Source of the DNA: Streptomyces yatensis
GTDB taxonomy: Bacteria; Actinomycetota; Actinomycetes; Streptomycetales; Streptomycetaceae
Length of the DNA stretch: 64,000 nucleotides
Assembly (NCBI RefSeq): GCF_018069625.1
Contig: NZ_CP072941.1
Span: 6,138,001-6,202,000 of the forward strand
Direction of reading: 5' to 3'
Of this stretch, positions 40,412-48,588 are shown piece by piece; within the stretch, counting starts at the first letter, position 1; each line of letters opens with the position of its first letter. The notes under the pieces are model-generated. The model had not been told where the DNA came from. It made no database searches and worked only from the letters and a program-made list of their open reading frames with translations. A program made the position numbers and the translations under genes.

Positions 40412-41665
40412 ATGGGAGAGAGTCCCGAGAACCTGTGGTCCCATCCCCAGCTAGTAGCGGCAGTCACCAGTGAAGATTGGGGCGCCGTCTTCCGCACGTA
40501 CCGGAAGCTCACCGGTCTGAGTCAGATGAAGCTGGGGGAACGTGTCGGGCTTGTTCAACCCGACGTATCCGACATCGAGCGGGGCCGTCGCCGGGTGACC
40601 TCTGTGGAGGTGCGGCAACGCATTGTGGCGGGGATCAACGTTCCCCTTGATCTGCAAGCCACAGCGGCGCAACTCGCAATGGACACAGCCCCGGTCGCGG
40701 GACTGGCCCTCCCTGGAGCTGCTCCGGACGAAGACTTGTTGACTCGGGTGACTGGCGTCGTGAACGAATCACATCGCGTGGACGCCGCAACCCTCGATTG
40801 GCTTGACCGCTTGCTTGCCGAGCATCGCAGAGCTGAGGACCGAATTGGATCAAGGCCGCTTGTCGATGTGATGCGTCAGCAGCTCCATACCGTCGTCAAC
40901 TTGTACGCGGGTGCTCGTGGCCGGCTGACGGGCCGCGTTGTACGGCTCGCCTCCGAACATGCGCAGTTCCTCGCGTGGATGGCACAGGACCAGGCACAGA
41001 CGGCCTCCGCACTGGCGTGGTACGACCGCTCTCATGAATGGGCGCTGGAAGCCGGGGATGCCAACATGGCCGCAACGACGCTCAGCATGAAGGCACACAT
41101 GGCATGGTCGGGCGGGCGTGGAACCCGGTGCGTACGGTTGGCCGAGGCCGCCCGCTGGTCGGCCCCTGGCACGTCTCTCGGCGTACAGGGCATGGCCGCG
41201 CAGATGGCCGCCCGAGGACACGCGCTTGAAGGTGAGGCGGACGACGCCCGCCGCCTCCTCGACGAAGCGCAGGCGCTCATCACCCGGGCGTCCGAGCGCC
41301 CCGAGGCCGAGCCTGTCTGGATGTACTTCTACGACGAGACATGGTTCACCCTGCAACGTGGCATGGCGGCGCTGCACCTACGCGACTGGCGTGAGGCGGT
41401 GGATCACCTCACGGTCGGTCTTGGCGCGCTGCCGGACGAGTACCGCCGTGACAAGACCTGGTATCGCGCGTGCCTGGCACACGCGTTCGCCGGGGCGGGT
41501 GAGTCGACACAAGCCGTGTCGGTGGCTGTGGCGAGCATTCCTGATGCCTCCTCCCTGGGGCGTCCGCACTCATGGAATGAGCTGCATACCGCTGCCGCCG
41601 TACTCATGCGACGAGGTGCGAAAGAAGGTCGCCAGTTGGTCACGGCGCTCCGTGAGTACGACTGA
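40412..41665 (+). CDS. XRE-family regulator with TPR-like C-terminal domain
   Basis: Regulator of 417 residues. An N-terminal helix-turn-helix (about 25-80; TYRKLTGLSQMKLGERVGL and VQPDVSDIERGRRRVTS) is followed by ~320 residues of helical, TPR-like repeats (SALAWYDRSHEWALEAGDA, WREAVDHLTVGLGALPDEY), a layout resembling peptide- or protein-sensing regulators. Base composition is less GC-extreme than the flanking glycosyltransferase genes, in keeping with later arrival. The ATG at 40412 fits a leaderless start. It is divergent from the five-gene Cys-pair cassette, which it probably controls (inference from position and shared 111-bp spacer). Confidence 0.88.
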   Translation: MGESPENLWSHPQLVAAVTSEDWGAVFRTYRKLTGLSQMKLGERVGLVQPDVSDIERGRRRVTSVEVRQRIVAGINVPLDLQATAAQLAMDTAPVAGLALPGAAPDEDLLTRVTGVVNESHRVDAATLDWLDRLLAEHRRAEDRIGSRPLVDVMRQQLHTVVNLYAGARGRLTGRVVRLASEHAQFLAWMAQDQAQTASALAWYDRSHEWALEAGDANMAATTLSMKAHMAWSGGRGTRCVRLAEAARWSAPGTSLGVQGMAAQMAARGHALEGEADDARRLLDEAQALITRASERPEAEPVWMYFYDETWFTLQRGMAALHLRDWREAVDHLTVGLGALPDEYRRDKTWYRACLAHAFAGAGESTQAVSVAVASIPDASSLGRPHSWNELHTAAAVLMRRGAKEGRQLVTALREYD

Positions 41666-42171
41666 TGTTCTCAGTCTGCCCCGTTGTGGTCGGGGGCGTT
41701 GCTTTGTTCGGCACCGCCGCGCCGCCAATTCTGGGCATCGCTTTGACGAGCAACACCTGACAGCGAATAACTTCGATCGCGATGTTGGCCGGACTGGATC
41801 GCCGAGCAGTCTTACGAACCTGTCAAATGCCCTTGAACCGAAATTGTTTCAGCCGTCGGACGATTCGGCAGCCCTGACGGTAGGAGTCATCAGCGTCACG
41901 CGGGCCACCCCGGCGGTTACGGTCGTGGCGCCGGGTATGGCCTCGAGTCCGAGCGGGGCCGGAGCGGGCGGGCTACCGAGCAGCGCCGACCCCTACCGTC
42001 GTATTCGTCTCCTCCGGGGGGCGCAAGAGGTGCGAGGCTGCTTTGACCTGCCGCGTTACCGCCACTGCCGATGCTCCAGAACTACCCGTCTGGAGCATCG
42101 GGAAGGGGTGGAGTGGGGAGAACCACGGCCCACCCGCGACCGGCGAACCCCCACCACAAGCCCCCACCCCC
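41666..42171. other. Gene-free region after the XRE-TPR gene
   Basis: 506 bp with no credible gene. Composition is more AT-rich around 41740-41860. The only clear structure is the hairpin at 42068-42101. It marks the right-hand junction of the cassette with the glycopolymer locus. Confidence 0.5.
42068..42101 (-). terminator. Strong hairpin downstream of the FkbM gene
   Basis: Perfect 13-bp stem CCGATGCTCCAGA (42068-42080) / TCTGGAGCATCGG (42089-42101) with an 8-nt loop, about 70 nt beyond the FkbM stop. No T-run. It may terminate the minus-strand operon. Confidence 0.6.
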
Positions 42172-43254
42172 TCACCCCCGCAACGACCCACTGCCCGTCG
42201 CCTGCGCGCCAGGCGCCCGCCGCGCCGGGACCACCGCCCGCCGCGCCGGGACCACCGCCCGGCGGGCCAGCGCGGCCGCGCCCGCCAGCCGCAGCAGCCC
42301 CGTCCGGGGCACCCGCGTCGCACCTCGCGGCGAGCGGTACGGCGCGTTCCAGCCGTAGGGGAACGACGCCTTGTCCGTGCTGATGATGTTCGTCGTCTCG
42401 TCGCACGCCAGGATCGCGATCAGCCACCGCCGCACCGCCCGGTGGAAGGCGGGGGTCAGCGGCCGCGGCGCCAGCAGCCAGTCGCGGCACTGCCCGCTCA
42501 CCGCGGACCGGTAGGTCGTCTCGTCGTAGCGGTGCCAGGGCGACTCCGGGGTGATCGGGTGGAGCCCGTAGTCCATGGCGGTCAGCGGCGCGAGCGCGGT
42601 GCGCAGCGCGTTGTGGTCGGCCCCGGGCAGGAGTTCGCAGACGATCCAGGGCCGGTGGCGGCGGATCGTCTCGTACGATCCGCGCAACACGGCCGCCTCG
42701 AACGTCTCCACATCGATCTTGATCAGATGCGGGGCGATACCGCGCTCCCCGGTGAACGCGTCGACCGTCGTGACCGGCACCGTCACCGACTCGGTGTGCC
42801 GGCGGTGGGCCGGGTTGAGCGAGTTGGAGGACTCCGACTTGTGGGAGAAGTACAGCTCGGCGGTGCCCGGTTCGGCGGCCAGCGCGGTCTGCTGCACCTC
42901 GAAGCCGAGGCGGTTGCAGTCCCGGATCCGGCGGCACAGCGCGGCCGTCTCCGGGGTCGGCTCGAAGGCGATGGCTCGCGGCCCGCGCCCGCCGTTCCCG
43001 TACACCGCGCTGATCAGCGCCGAGTACAGCCCGATATGCGCGCCGATGTCGTACACCACGCTGCCCGCTGGCGCCTGCTGGGCCAGGGCCAGCAAGGTGG
43101 CCTGGGTGGTCGGCTCGTAGCCCGCGAGCCCGGCGCGCCGCAACTGCCGCTGGACGGCGGTCTGTTTGCGGCTGAGCACATTGAGCGCCCGCGGGTACGG
43201 TCCGCCCGCCTCGAGGACGTCCGGGTTCAGGGGAAGAGTGATGGCGAGGGGCAT
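42172..43254 (-). CDS. FkbM family methyltransferase
   Basis: SAM-dependent O-methyltransferase-like protein of 360 residues. The nucleotide-binding motif I is VVYDIGAHIGLYSAL (about 95-110), followed by AIAFEPTPETAALCRR and the family signature APHLIKIDVETFEAAVLRGS. FkbM-type enzymes methylate sugar hydroxyls, which fits modification of the wall polymer. The last ~40 residues are Ala/Arg-rich with two copies of ARRAVVPARRA, another small in-gene repeat. The ATG at 43254 lies inside the 3' end of the Stealth gene (28-nt overlap), so the two are co-translated. AGGAG is 11 nt upstream. Confidence 0.88.
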   Translation of the reverse strand: MPLAITLPLNPDVLEAGGPYPRALNVLSRKQTAVQRQLRRAGLAGYEPTTQATLLALAQQAPAGSVVYDIGAHIGLYSALISAVYGNGGRGPRAIAFEPTPETAALCRRIRDCNRLGFEVQQTALAAEPGTAELYFSHKSESSNSLNPAHRRHTESVTVPVTTVDAFTGERGIAPHLIKIDVETFEAAVLRGSYETIRRHRPWIVCELLPGADHNALRTALAPLTAMDYGLHPITPESPWHRYDETTYRSAVSGQCRDWLLAPRPLTPAFHRAVRRWLIAILACDETTNIISTDKASFPYGWNAPYRSPRGATRVPRTGLLRLAGAAALARRAVVPARRAVVPARRAPGAQATGSGSLRG

Positions 43255-45068
43255 GGCTGCCGCGTCTCCTGTCGGGTGACGGCCCGCTCCAGCGGGCTGG
43301 GGAGGGGGAAGTAGGCGTCGAGGAAGGGGCGGACCAGAGCCAGCTGGTCCTCGAGGTCGTGCTCGGAGGAGACCGTGTCGTTGAGGCAGAACGCCTGGCA
43401 GTGGCGCGCCCGCAGCAGTTTGGCCAGCCGGGCGCGGATGGTGGGCTGGGCCAGGTCGAAGTAGTCGTAGCGCAGCTGGGCGGGGACCGCGCGTCCGGTC
43501 AGGAAGGCGTAGTAGTGGTGGAGCGAGGACGGTACGGAGATGTCCGACGTCGACCGCACCCGGCTGGCCATGGTCGCGCGGACCGCGTCCGGGAACTCCT
43601 TCTCGATCTCGGTGAGGACGCTGGTGCGCAGGGCGTGCGGGGTGTGCTTCATCTTCTGGGTGACGGCCGGGCCGAACCGTTTCTCCAGCAGCGCCCGGTT
43701 GTTCTTGCCCGCCGCCGATACGGGGACGTCGCCGGGGCCCACCGGGGTCAGCGGGATCAGCGCGCGGGACGGGAAGAACTTGGAGACGCCGTTGGCCAGG
43801 AAGAAGTCCTGCGGGGTGACGGGTGAGCCGAGGAAGACGTCGTCGTTGAAGTAGAGGAAGTGCTCGGCGAGTCCGTCGATGTGGTGCAGCCGGGTCTCGA
43901 TGGCGTGGGAGTTGAAGGTGGGCAGCACACTGGCGTCGTCGAAGATGTCGTGGTGGTCCACGACGGTGATCCCCGGGTGCGAGACGGCGAGCCAGTCGGG
44001 CACCTGACGGTCGGTCACCAGATAGATGTGGCGCACCCAGGGGGCGTACAGATAGAGCGAGCGCAGGGAGTAGCGCAGCTCGTCGCGGTTGGCGTAGCGG
44101 GCGGCGTTGGCGGCCTGGGCGTGATAGCCCGCGCCCGCGAGGGCCGCCCGCCGCCGCTGCCACTGCGGATCCGAGCCGTCGACCCAGGTGTAGACCACGT
44201 CGATGGGGAAGCGGACCTCGTCCGGCAGCCGGGTGAGGAACTCCGGGCGGGTGCGCACCAGCGGCCCCGGTTGCCAGCCGATGGCCGGGGCGAGCCGGGT
44301 GAACACATGGTCGGGGGCGCGGACCGGCTCGCCCACCAGCGGCACCGACGCGGTGGTGCGGTTGAAGCGCGGCGCGATCAGCACCCGCTCCTCGCCCTGC
44401 CCGCCGGGCTCCCAGAACTCGATGTCGCAGCCGTGTGCCGGGCCGAGGACCAGCCGTCCGCCCGGCCCGGCGTGGAAGCGGGTGAAGCGGACCACGGGGG
44501 CGGCGGCCAGCCGCCGCCAGGCCCGTCGCGTACCGCCGAGCCGGGGCGGGGCCGCCGCCCGGCCCCGCCGCGGGGGCAGGGAGACATACCCGGCCTCCTC
44601 GGCACACAGCGCGGACAGCGCCTTGACCACCTCCGCCCGCTGATCGGCCCGGACGCCCACGGCCGAGCCGACGTTGCTGTGGCAGCGGACCACGAAGTGG
44701 TCGATCCGTGCCCGGTCCAGCGCCTCGCACACCAGCCGCAGATTCTCTCCGCGCGCGAACAGCGGGGTGGGGGAGGGGACCAGGGTCGCCACCAGGGCGC
44801 CCCGCCGGCTCGCGATCACCATCCGGTCGCCCCCCGCCAGCAGCCCGGCCCGGCGCATCCGCCGCCGCGCCCGGCGCAGCCGCAGCGCGCCGGAGGCGGC
44901 CGACAGCCCGCCGAGGCCCCGCATGGCCGCCCGGCGCAGCCCGGGACCGGTCACGGCGACGACCGCGCGGCGCAGTGGCAGCGGGACCGTTCGCCGGTAT
45001 CCGCGCACCAGCGGCGGCGGGTCGGCGAGCCAGGGGCGGGGGGCGGCGGGCGGTGCGGTGAGGGGCAT
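43227..45068 (-). CDS. Stealth family sugar-phosphate transferase
   Basis: Protein of 613 residues carrying the four Stealth regions of hexose-1-phosphoryltransferases (capsule phosphotransferases, GlcNAc-1-phosphotransferase). CR1 is IDVVYTWVDGSD (289-300). CR2 spans RDELRYSLRSLYLYAPWVRH to FLYFNDDVFLGSPVTPQDFF. CR3 includes KHTPHALRTSVLTEIEKEFP and MASRVRSTSDISVPSSLHHYY. CR4 contains CLNDTVSSEHD and FLDAYFPLPSPLE. It would transfer a sugar-1-phosphate to build phosphodiester links in the wall polymer; the sugar is unknown. The N-terminal ~280 residues are an extra domain seen in actinobacterial members. The start at 45068 has AGGA 7 nt upstream. It sits between a TagF-like gene and FkbM on one strand. 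Confidence 0.92.
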   Translation of the reverse strand: MPLTAPPAAPRPWLADPPPLVRGYRRTVPLPLRRAVVAVTGPGLRRAAMRGLGGLSAASGALRLRRARRRMRRAGLLAGGDRMVIASRRGALVATLVPSPTPLFARGENLRLVCEALDRARIDHFVVRCHSNVGSAVGVRADQRAEVVKALSALCAEEAGYVSLPPRRGRAAAPPRLGGTRRAWRRLAAAPVVRFTRFHAGPGGRLVLGPAHGCDIEFWEPGGQGEERVLIAPRFNRTTASVPLVGEPVRAPDHVFTRLAPAIGWQPGPLVRTRPEFLTRLPDEVRFPIDVVYTWVDGSDPQWQRRRAALAGAGYHAQAANAARYANRDELRYSLRSLYLYAPWVRHIYLVTDRQVPDWLAVSHPGITVVDHHDIFDDASVLPTFNSHAIETRLHHIDGLAEHFLYFNDDVFLGSPVTPQDFFLANGVSKFFPSRALIPLTPVGPGDVPVSAAGKNNRALLEKRFGPAVTQKMKHTPHALRTSVLTEIEKEFPDAVRATMASRVRSTSDISVPSSLHHYYAFLTGRAVPAQLRYDYFDLAQPTIRARLAKLLRARHCQAFCLNDTVSSEHDLEDQLALVRPFLDAYFPLPSPLERAVTRQETRQPCPSPSLFP

Positions 45069-45157
45069 CGTGCGTCCTGGGTCGAGGCGTCGGGACGGCG
45101 GGCGCGGGGTCCTCGCGGCGGGTGGGGCGCGGGGGCCGCCGGTGGGGTTGGCGGGGG

Positions 45158-47836
45158 CTAGTGGGGGCGGCTCCGGTGGGGGAGTGAGGGGGCGGGGGCG
45201 TTGGTGGGGGTGACGGCCGGTGGGGCGGCCGATGGGGCGCACACCACCCCGGCGCGCCGCGCCGCCAGGGGCTCGGCGGCCCGGTCAGTCCCGGTAGTAC
45301 CGGAAGTCCCGGCAGTACTGGCAGTCCCGGCAGTACTGGCAGTCCCGGCAGTCCCGGCAGTACCGGCAGCACCGGCAGCACCGGCGGGAACGTTCGGGAG
45401 GGTGCGGACGGCGGCGGGGGCGGGGCGGCGCTCGGCGAGCGGGACGACGGGCGGCAGCAGCGCGGGGCGCTCGCCGAGGAAGACCCGGCGCACCACGCGT
45501 TCGGCCGCCCGCCCGTCGTCGTACGGGCAGAAGCGGGCCCGGAACGCGGCGCGCAGCGCGGCCGAGCGTGCCCCGCACCAGGCGCCTCCGGCGAAGAGGG
45601 CGATCAGCTCGTCCTCGGTGCGGGAGACCGGGCCGGGCGGGGCGGCGGTGATGTCGAAGTAGGTGCCGCGGGCGGCGCGATAGGCGTCCCAGTCGTCGGC
45701 GTGGATGACGATGGGGCGGTCGAGGTTGGCGTAGTCGAACATGAGGGACGAGTAGTCGGTGAGCAGCGCGTCGGCCGCCAGGCACAGCTCCTCCACCCGG
45801 GCGTGCCCGGAGACGTCGAGCACCTGCCCGTGCCCCGGGACGTCGAGCCCCTGCCCGTGCCTCGGGACGTCGAGCCCCTGCCCGTGCCGAGGGACGTCGA
45901 GCCCCTGCCCGTGCCCCGGGACGTCGAGCCCCTGCCGGTGCCCGGATACGTCGAGCCCCCGCCCGTGCCCCGGGACGTCGAGCACCTGCCCGTGTCCCAG
46001 GACGCCCAGCCCCCGCCCGCCGGAACTCGCCACGCCCGTGGTCGCGGCATGGAAGTAGTGCGTCCTGACCAGCAGGGTGAACCCGGGGCCCAGCGCGCGG
46101 GCCACCCGCTCCAGATCCAGCCGCGGCACATGGCGGCGCTGGTAGTCGCGGTGGGTCGGGGCGTACAGCACGGCGACGGTACCGGCGGGGATGCCCAGCC
46201 GGGCGCGCAGCCGGGCCACCTCGTCCTCGGTGGTGTGCTGGAAGACGTCGTTGCGCGGGGCGCCGTAGGGGAGCGTGGTGTAGCCGGAGGGGTAGACCCG
46301 CTCCCAGACCAGGGTGGTGTGGCGGTTGGCGGAGAGGCTGTAGTCCCAGCGGTCCACCCGCTCCATCAGCTTGCCGAAGTCCATGCCGCGGGCGGCGGCC
46401 GGGCGGTCCCGCAGATCCAGGCCCATGTGCTTGAGCGGGGTGCCGTGATGGGTCTGGAGATGGATCTGACCGGGCCGTTTGCGCATCCCCTGGGTGAAGT
46501 TGACGTTGTTGACGAGGAAGCGGGCGCGGGCCAGCGCCGTCCAGTACGCGGCCGAGCCGGGGTGCAACCGCCGCACCCCGGGCGGCAGGGTGTGCGCGTA
46601 CTCGGGGGTGGTGATCCAGGCGGTGCGCACCCCCGGCGCCAGCTCGCGGACCTTCGCCTCGATGGCCGCCGGATGGCAGGCGTAGCCCCGGTGCCAGTAC
46701 GCGGCGAAGACGGCGAGCCCGGGATCGACGGGCCGGCACCGCTGCAGCCGGTAGTGCAGCCACAGCGCCGCCCGGCGGGCCCTGGCGTACGCCGTACGGC
46801 CGCGGTCGGCGGTGCGGCGGCGCAGCCGGTCGGCGCCGCGCAGCAGCTCGTACGCCCGGCGGGCGCCCAGCCGCAGCAGCAGCCCCCGCCACCGGGCGCG
46901 GCCGGGCGGGGTGGCCGCGCCGAGCGGCCGGTAGCGCCGGTGGTGGGCGCCCGCCCGGCGGAAGAACTCGGCCCGGGCCCGCACCGGCAGCCGCCCCGGC
47001 GCGGCGGCGATCACACCGAAGTGGTCGACCATCCGCTGGAACAGTGCCGGGCGCCAGTGGGCCAGCCCGGGCCGGGCGTCCAGAAACCGGAACACCCGGT
47101 CGTACTGCTCGAACACATCGAGGTGGCGACGGCTGGTGGTGCGCAGGATCCCGCCGCGCCGCCGCTGCCGGTAGTGGACGCACACCCGGTCCAGGACGGC
47201 GATGGAGTCGGCGGTGAGCAGCACGGGGAAGGTCCAGGGGGTGTCCTCGTAGAAGCCGGGCGGAAAGGCGAAGCCCTCCTTACGGACGAAGTCCCGGCGG
47301 TACGCCTTGTTCCAGGCGACCATCAGCAGCCGCAGCAACTCGGGCCGCTGGTCGAGCCGGAAGACCTGCCGGACGCTCTCGGGATCGCCCTGCCGGAGCA
47401 GCTCGGCCCGGACGTTGCGCACGGCCTCGCCCGTCCAGTCCACGCGTGCGTAGTCGAAGACCAGTACCTGTGGTTCGCCGGTCCGCGCCAGCCGGTCGGC
47501 GATGGCGCGCAGCGAGCCGGGGGCGAGGATGTCATCGCCGTCGAGGAAGAGCAGATAGTCACCGGTGGCCCGGCGGATCCCGGCGTTCCGGGCCCGGCCG
47601 AGCCCCGCGTTCTCCGGCAGGTGCACGGGCCGCACCCGGGGGTCGCACGCCGCCGCCTCGTCGATGATCGCGCCGCAGGCGTCCGGGGAGGCGTCGTCGA
47701 CCGCGATCAGCTCCAGGTCCGTGAAGTCCTGCTCCAGCACGGACCGCAGACAGTCGTTCAGATACGGCTGGACCTCGTATGCGGGCACGATGACGCTGAA
47801 CCGGGGCACGGCGCATCCCATCGGTCGACGCGGCAA
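45158..47836 (-). CDS. Bifunctional GT2 / CDP-glycerol glycerophosphotransferase with expanded internal repeats
   Basis: Protein of 892 residues, paralogue of the gene at 27664-29925 but ~140 longer. The GT-A domain begins FSVIVPAYEVQPYLNDCLRS with DGDD at 99-102. The glycerophosphotransferase domain has THHGTPLKHMGLDL, LYAPTHRDYQ and LAADALLTDYSSLMFDYANL. Between LVRTHYF and ELCLAADALL, where the paralogue has a ~20-residue link, lie seven to eight copies of a 9-residue unit GLDVPGHGQ (about 605-680). The C-terminal tail (about 818-850) is a second repeat of Gly/Thr/Ala triplets. The TTG start at 47836 is supported by GAGGAA 6 nt upstream; an ATG at 47821 lacks a site. Confidence 0.9.
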   Translation of the reverse strand: MPRRPMGCAVPRFSVIVPAYEVQPYLNDCLRSVLEQDFTDLELIAVDDASPDACGAIIDEAAACDPRVRPVHLPENAGLGRARNAGIRRATGDYLLFLDGDDILAPGSLRAIADRLARTGEPQVLVFDYARVDWTGEAVRNVRAELLRQGDPESVRQVFRLDQRPELLRLLMVAWNKAYRRDFVRKEGFAFPPGFYEDTPWTFPVLLTADSIAVLDRVCVHYRQRRRGGILRTTSRRHLDVFEQYDRVFRFLDARPGLAHWRPALFQRMVDHFGVIAAAPGRLPVRARAEFFRRAGAHHRRYRPLGAATPPGRARWRGLLLRLGARRAYELLRGADRLRRRTADRGRTAYARARRAALWLHYRLQRCRPVDPGLAVFAAYWHRGYACHPAAIEAKVRELAPGVRTAWITTPEYAHTLPPGVRRLHPGSAAYWTALARARFLVNNVNFTQGMRKRPGQIHLQTHHGTPLKHMGLDLRDRPAAARGMDFGKLMERVDRWDYSLSANRHTTLVWERVYPSGYTTLPYGAPRNDVFQHTTEDEVARLRARLGIPAGTVAVLYAPTHRDYQRRHVPRLDLERVARALGPGFTLLVRTHYFHAATTGVASSGGRGLGVLGHGQVLDVPGHGRGLDVSGHRQGLDVPGHGQGLDVPRHGQGLDVPRHGQGLDVPGHGQVLDVSGHARVEELCLAADALLTDYSSLMFDYANLDRPIVIHADDWDAYRAARGTYFDITAAPPGPVSRTEDELIALFAGGAWCGARSAALRAAFRARFCPYDDGRAAERVVRRVFLGERPALLPPVVPLAERRPAPAAVRTLPNVPAGAAGAAGTAGTAGTASTAGTASTAGTSGTTGTDRAAEPLAARRAGVVCAPSAAPPAVTPTNAPAPSLPHRSRPH
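45287..45385. repeat. 9-bp tandem repeat in the C-terminal coding region
   Basis: About eleven units of the type AGTCCCGGC / AGTACTGGC. They encode Gly-Thr-Ala-like tripeptides near the C-terminus of the TagF-like protein, in frame. Confidence 0.85.
45813..46001. repeat. 27-bp coding minisatellite inside the polymerase domain
   Basis: Seven contiguous 27-bp units, each starting ACGTCGAG on the plus strand, with few substitutions between units. A partial eighth unit runs to about 46021 and a half unit precedes. There are no spacers. Units encode GLDVPGHGQ on the minus strand, so copy-number change keeps the frame. Confidence 0.95.
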
Positions 47837-47981
47837 TGATGATTCCTCACACCATCATCTGAACGCCTGTCAGATGGGGCGGCGACGTGGCGGACCGCCC
47901 CGCAAAAGCCCCCCGTTCGGCCCAGCGCCCGGCCGCTCCCGTGGGCCCGCCCGCCTCCGTGTGCATGACCTGTCCTCTCGG

Positions 47982-48028
47982 TTGACTATTCCACTGCGGG
48001 GAACTAGTTTCCATTCAGGAAACTGGTT
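47982..48028 (+). promoter_or_regulatory. Promoter and palindromic operator of the membrane protein / winged-helix operon
   Basis: A -35 TTGACT (47982-47987) and a -10 TAGTTT (48005-48010) with a 17-nt spacer. The -10 lies in an imperfect palindrome, AACTAGTTTCC (48002-48012) and GGAAACTGGTT (48018-48028), with a 5-nt centre. A repressor there would block the promoter; the winged-helix gene two genes later is the obvious candidate. Confidence 0.7.
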
Positions 48029-48063
48029 CGGTTGAAGCATGCGCAAGCTCCTGGAGGTCCCCC

Positions 48064-48588
48064 ATGTCTGACCCCGTCCCCCCGCCCGCCGAGGCCGCCC
48101 GCGCACTGCGCGACATCGAGCGGCTCCGAGCCCAGGGCCGCGCCTCGGAGCGGCAATCCCGCTGGGTCGGCGTCGTGTTCGGCCTCGCGATCTTCGCCGA
48201 GCTGGCGGCACCCGACTTCTTCGGCGACGGCGTGCGCTCCGGGGTCTCCCTTGCGGTCACCGCACTGGTCGTGGCGTACGCGGTGATGCTGCGCACCCCG
48301 CGCGGCGCCGCCCTCCTGGGCCGGCCCACCCGGGTGCGCAGGAGCGAGATCTCCCCGCGCTTCGCTCGGACGTCCCAGCTCACGATCCTCGCCATCGTGC
48401 TGCTCGGGTTCGTCGGCGCACTCTTCATGCCGGACCATCTGTTCCCGTACGCGGGGACGGTGGCGGGTGCGGTGCTCGGCGCCACCCTCATCATCTTCGG
48501 CCGCAGTCTGCAGCGGGGGCTGAACTCCCTGGCGATGCGTGGCGACGGTAAGGACGGCATGAGCGGTGTCGCCCATGGATCCCGCTGA
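48064..48588 (+). CDS. Small four-helix membrane protein
   Basis: Protein of 174 residues: a cytoplasmic N-terminal helix (AEAARALRDIERLRAQGRAS), four transmembrane segments (around WVGVVFGLAIFAELA, VSLAVTALVVAYAVML, LTILAIVLLGFVGALFM and AGAVLGATLIIFG) and a short tail. GGAGG precedes the ATG. It overlaps the following winged-helix regulator by 14 nt, so the two are co-expressed; such pairs are common in actinobacteria. No function is assigned. The strong promoter with an overlapping palindrome indicates tight control. Confidence 0.82.
   Translation: MSDPVPPPAEAARALRDIERLRAQGRASERQSRWVGVVFGLAIFAELAAPDFFGDGVRSGVSLAVTALVVAYAVMLRTPRGAALLGRPTRVRRSEISPRFARTSQLTILAIVLLGFVGALFMPDHLFPYAGTVAGAVLGATLIIFGRSLQRGLNSLAMRGDGKDGMSGVAHGSR

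Noticed and set aside
41118..42383. 421-codon plus-strand frame overlapping the XRE-TPR gene and the region after it
   Set aside because: It lies out of frame with the real regulator for half its length, then crosses a hairpin and ends in Pro/Arg/Ala runs antisense to FkbM.
42172..45381. A 1069-codon continuous frame that includes the FkbM gene
   Set aside because: Only the last 360 codons show a protein family; the rest is a shadow of the Stealth gene read in another frame.
45813..46001. Regular 27-bp repeats considered as a CRISPR array
   Set aside because: Units are contiguous with no unique spacers, no cas genes are nearby, and the repeats are in frame within a glycosyltransferase gene.
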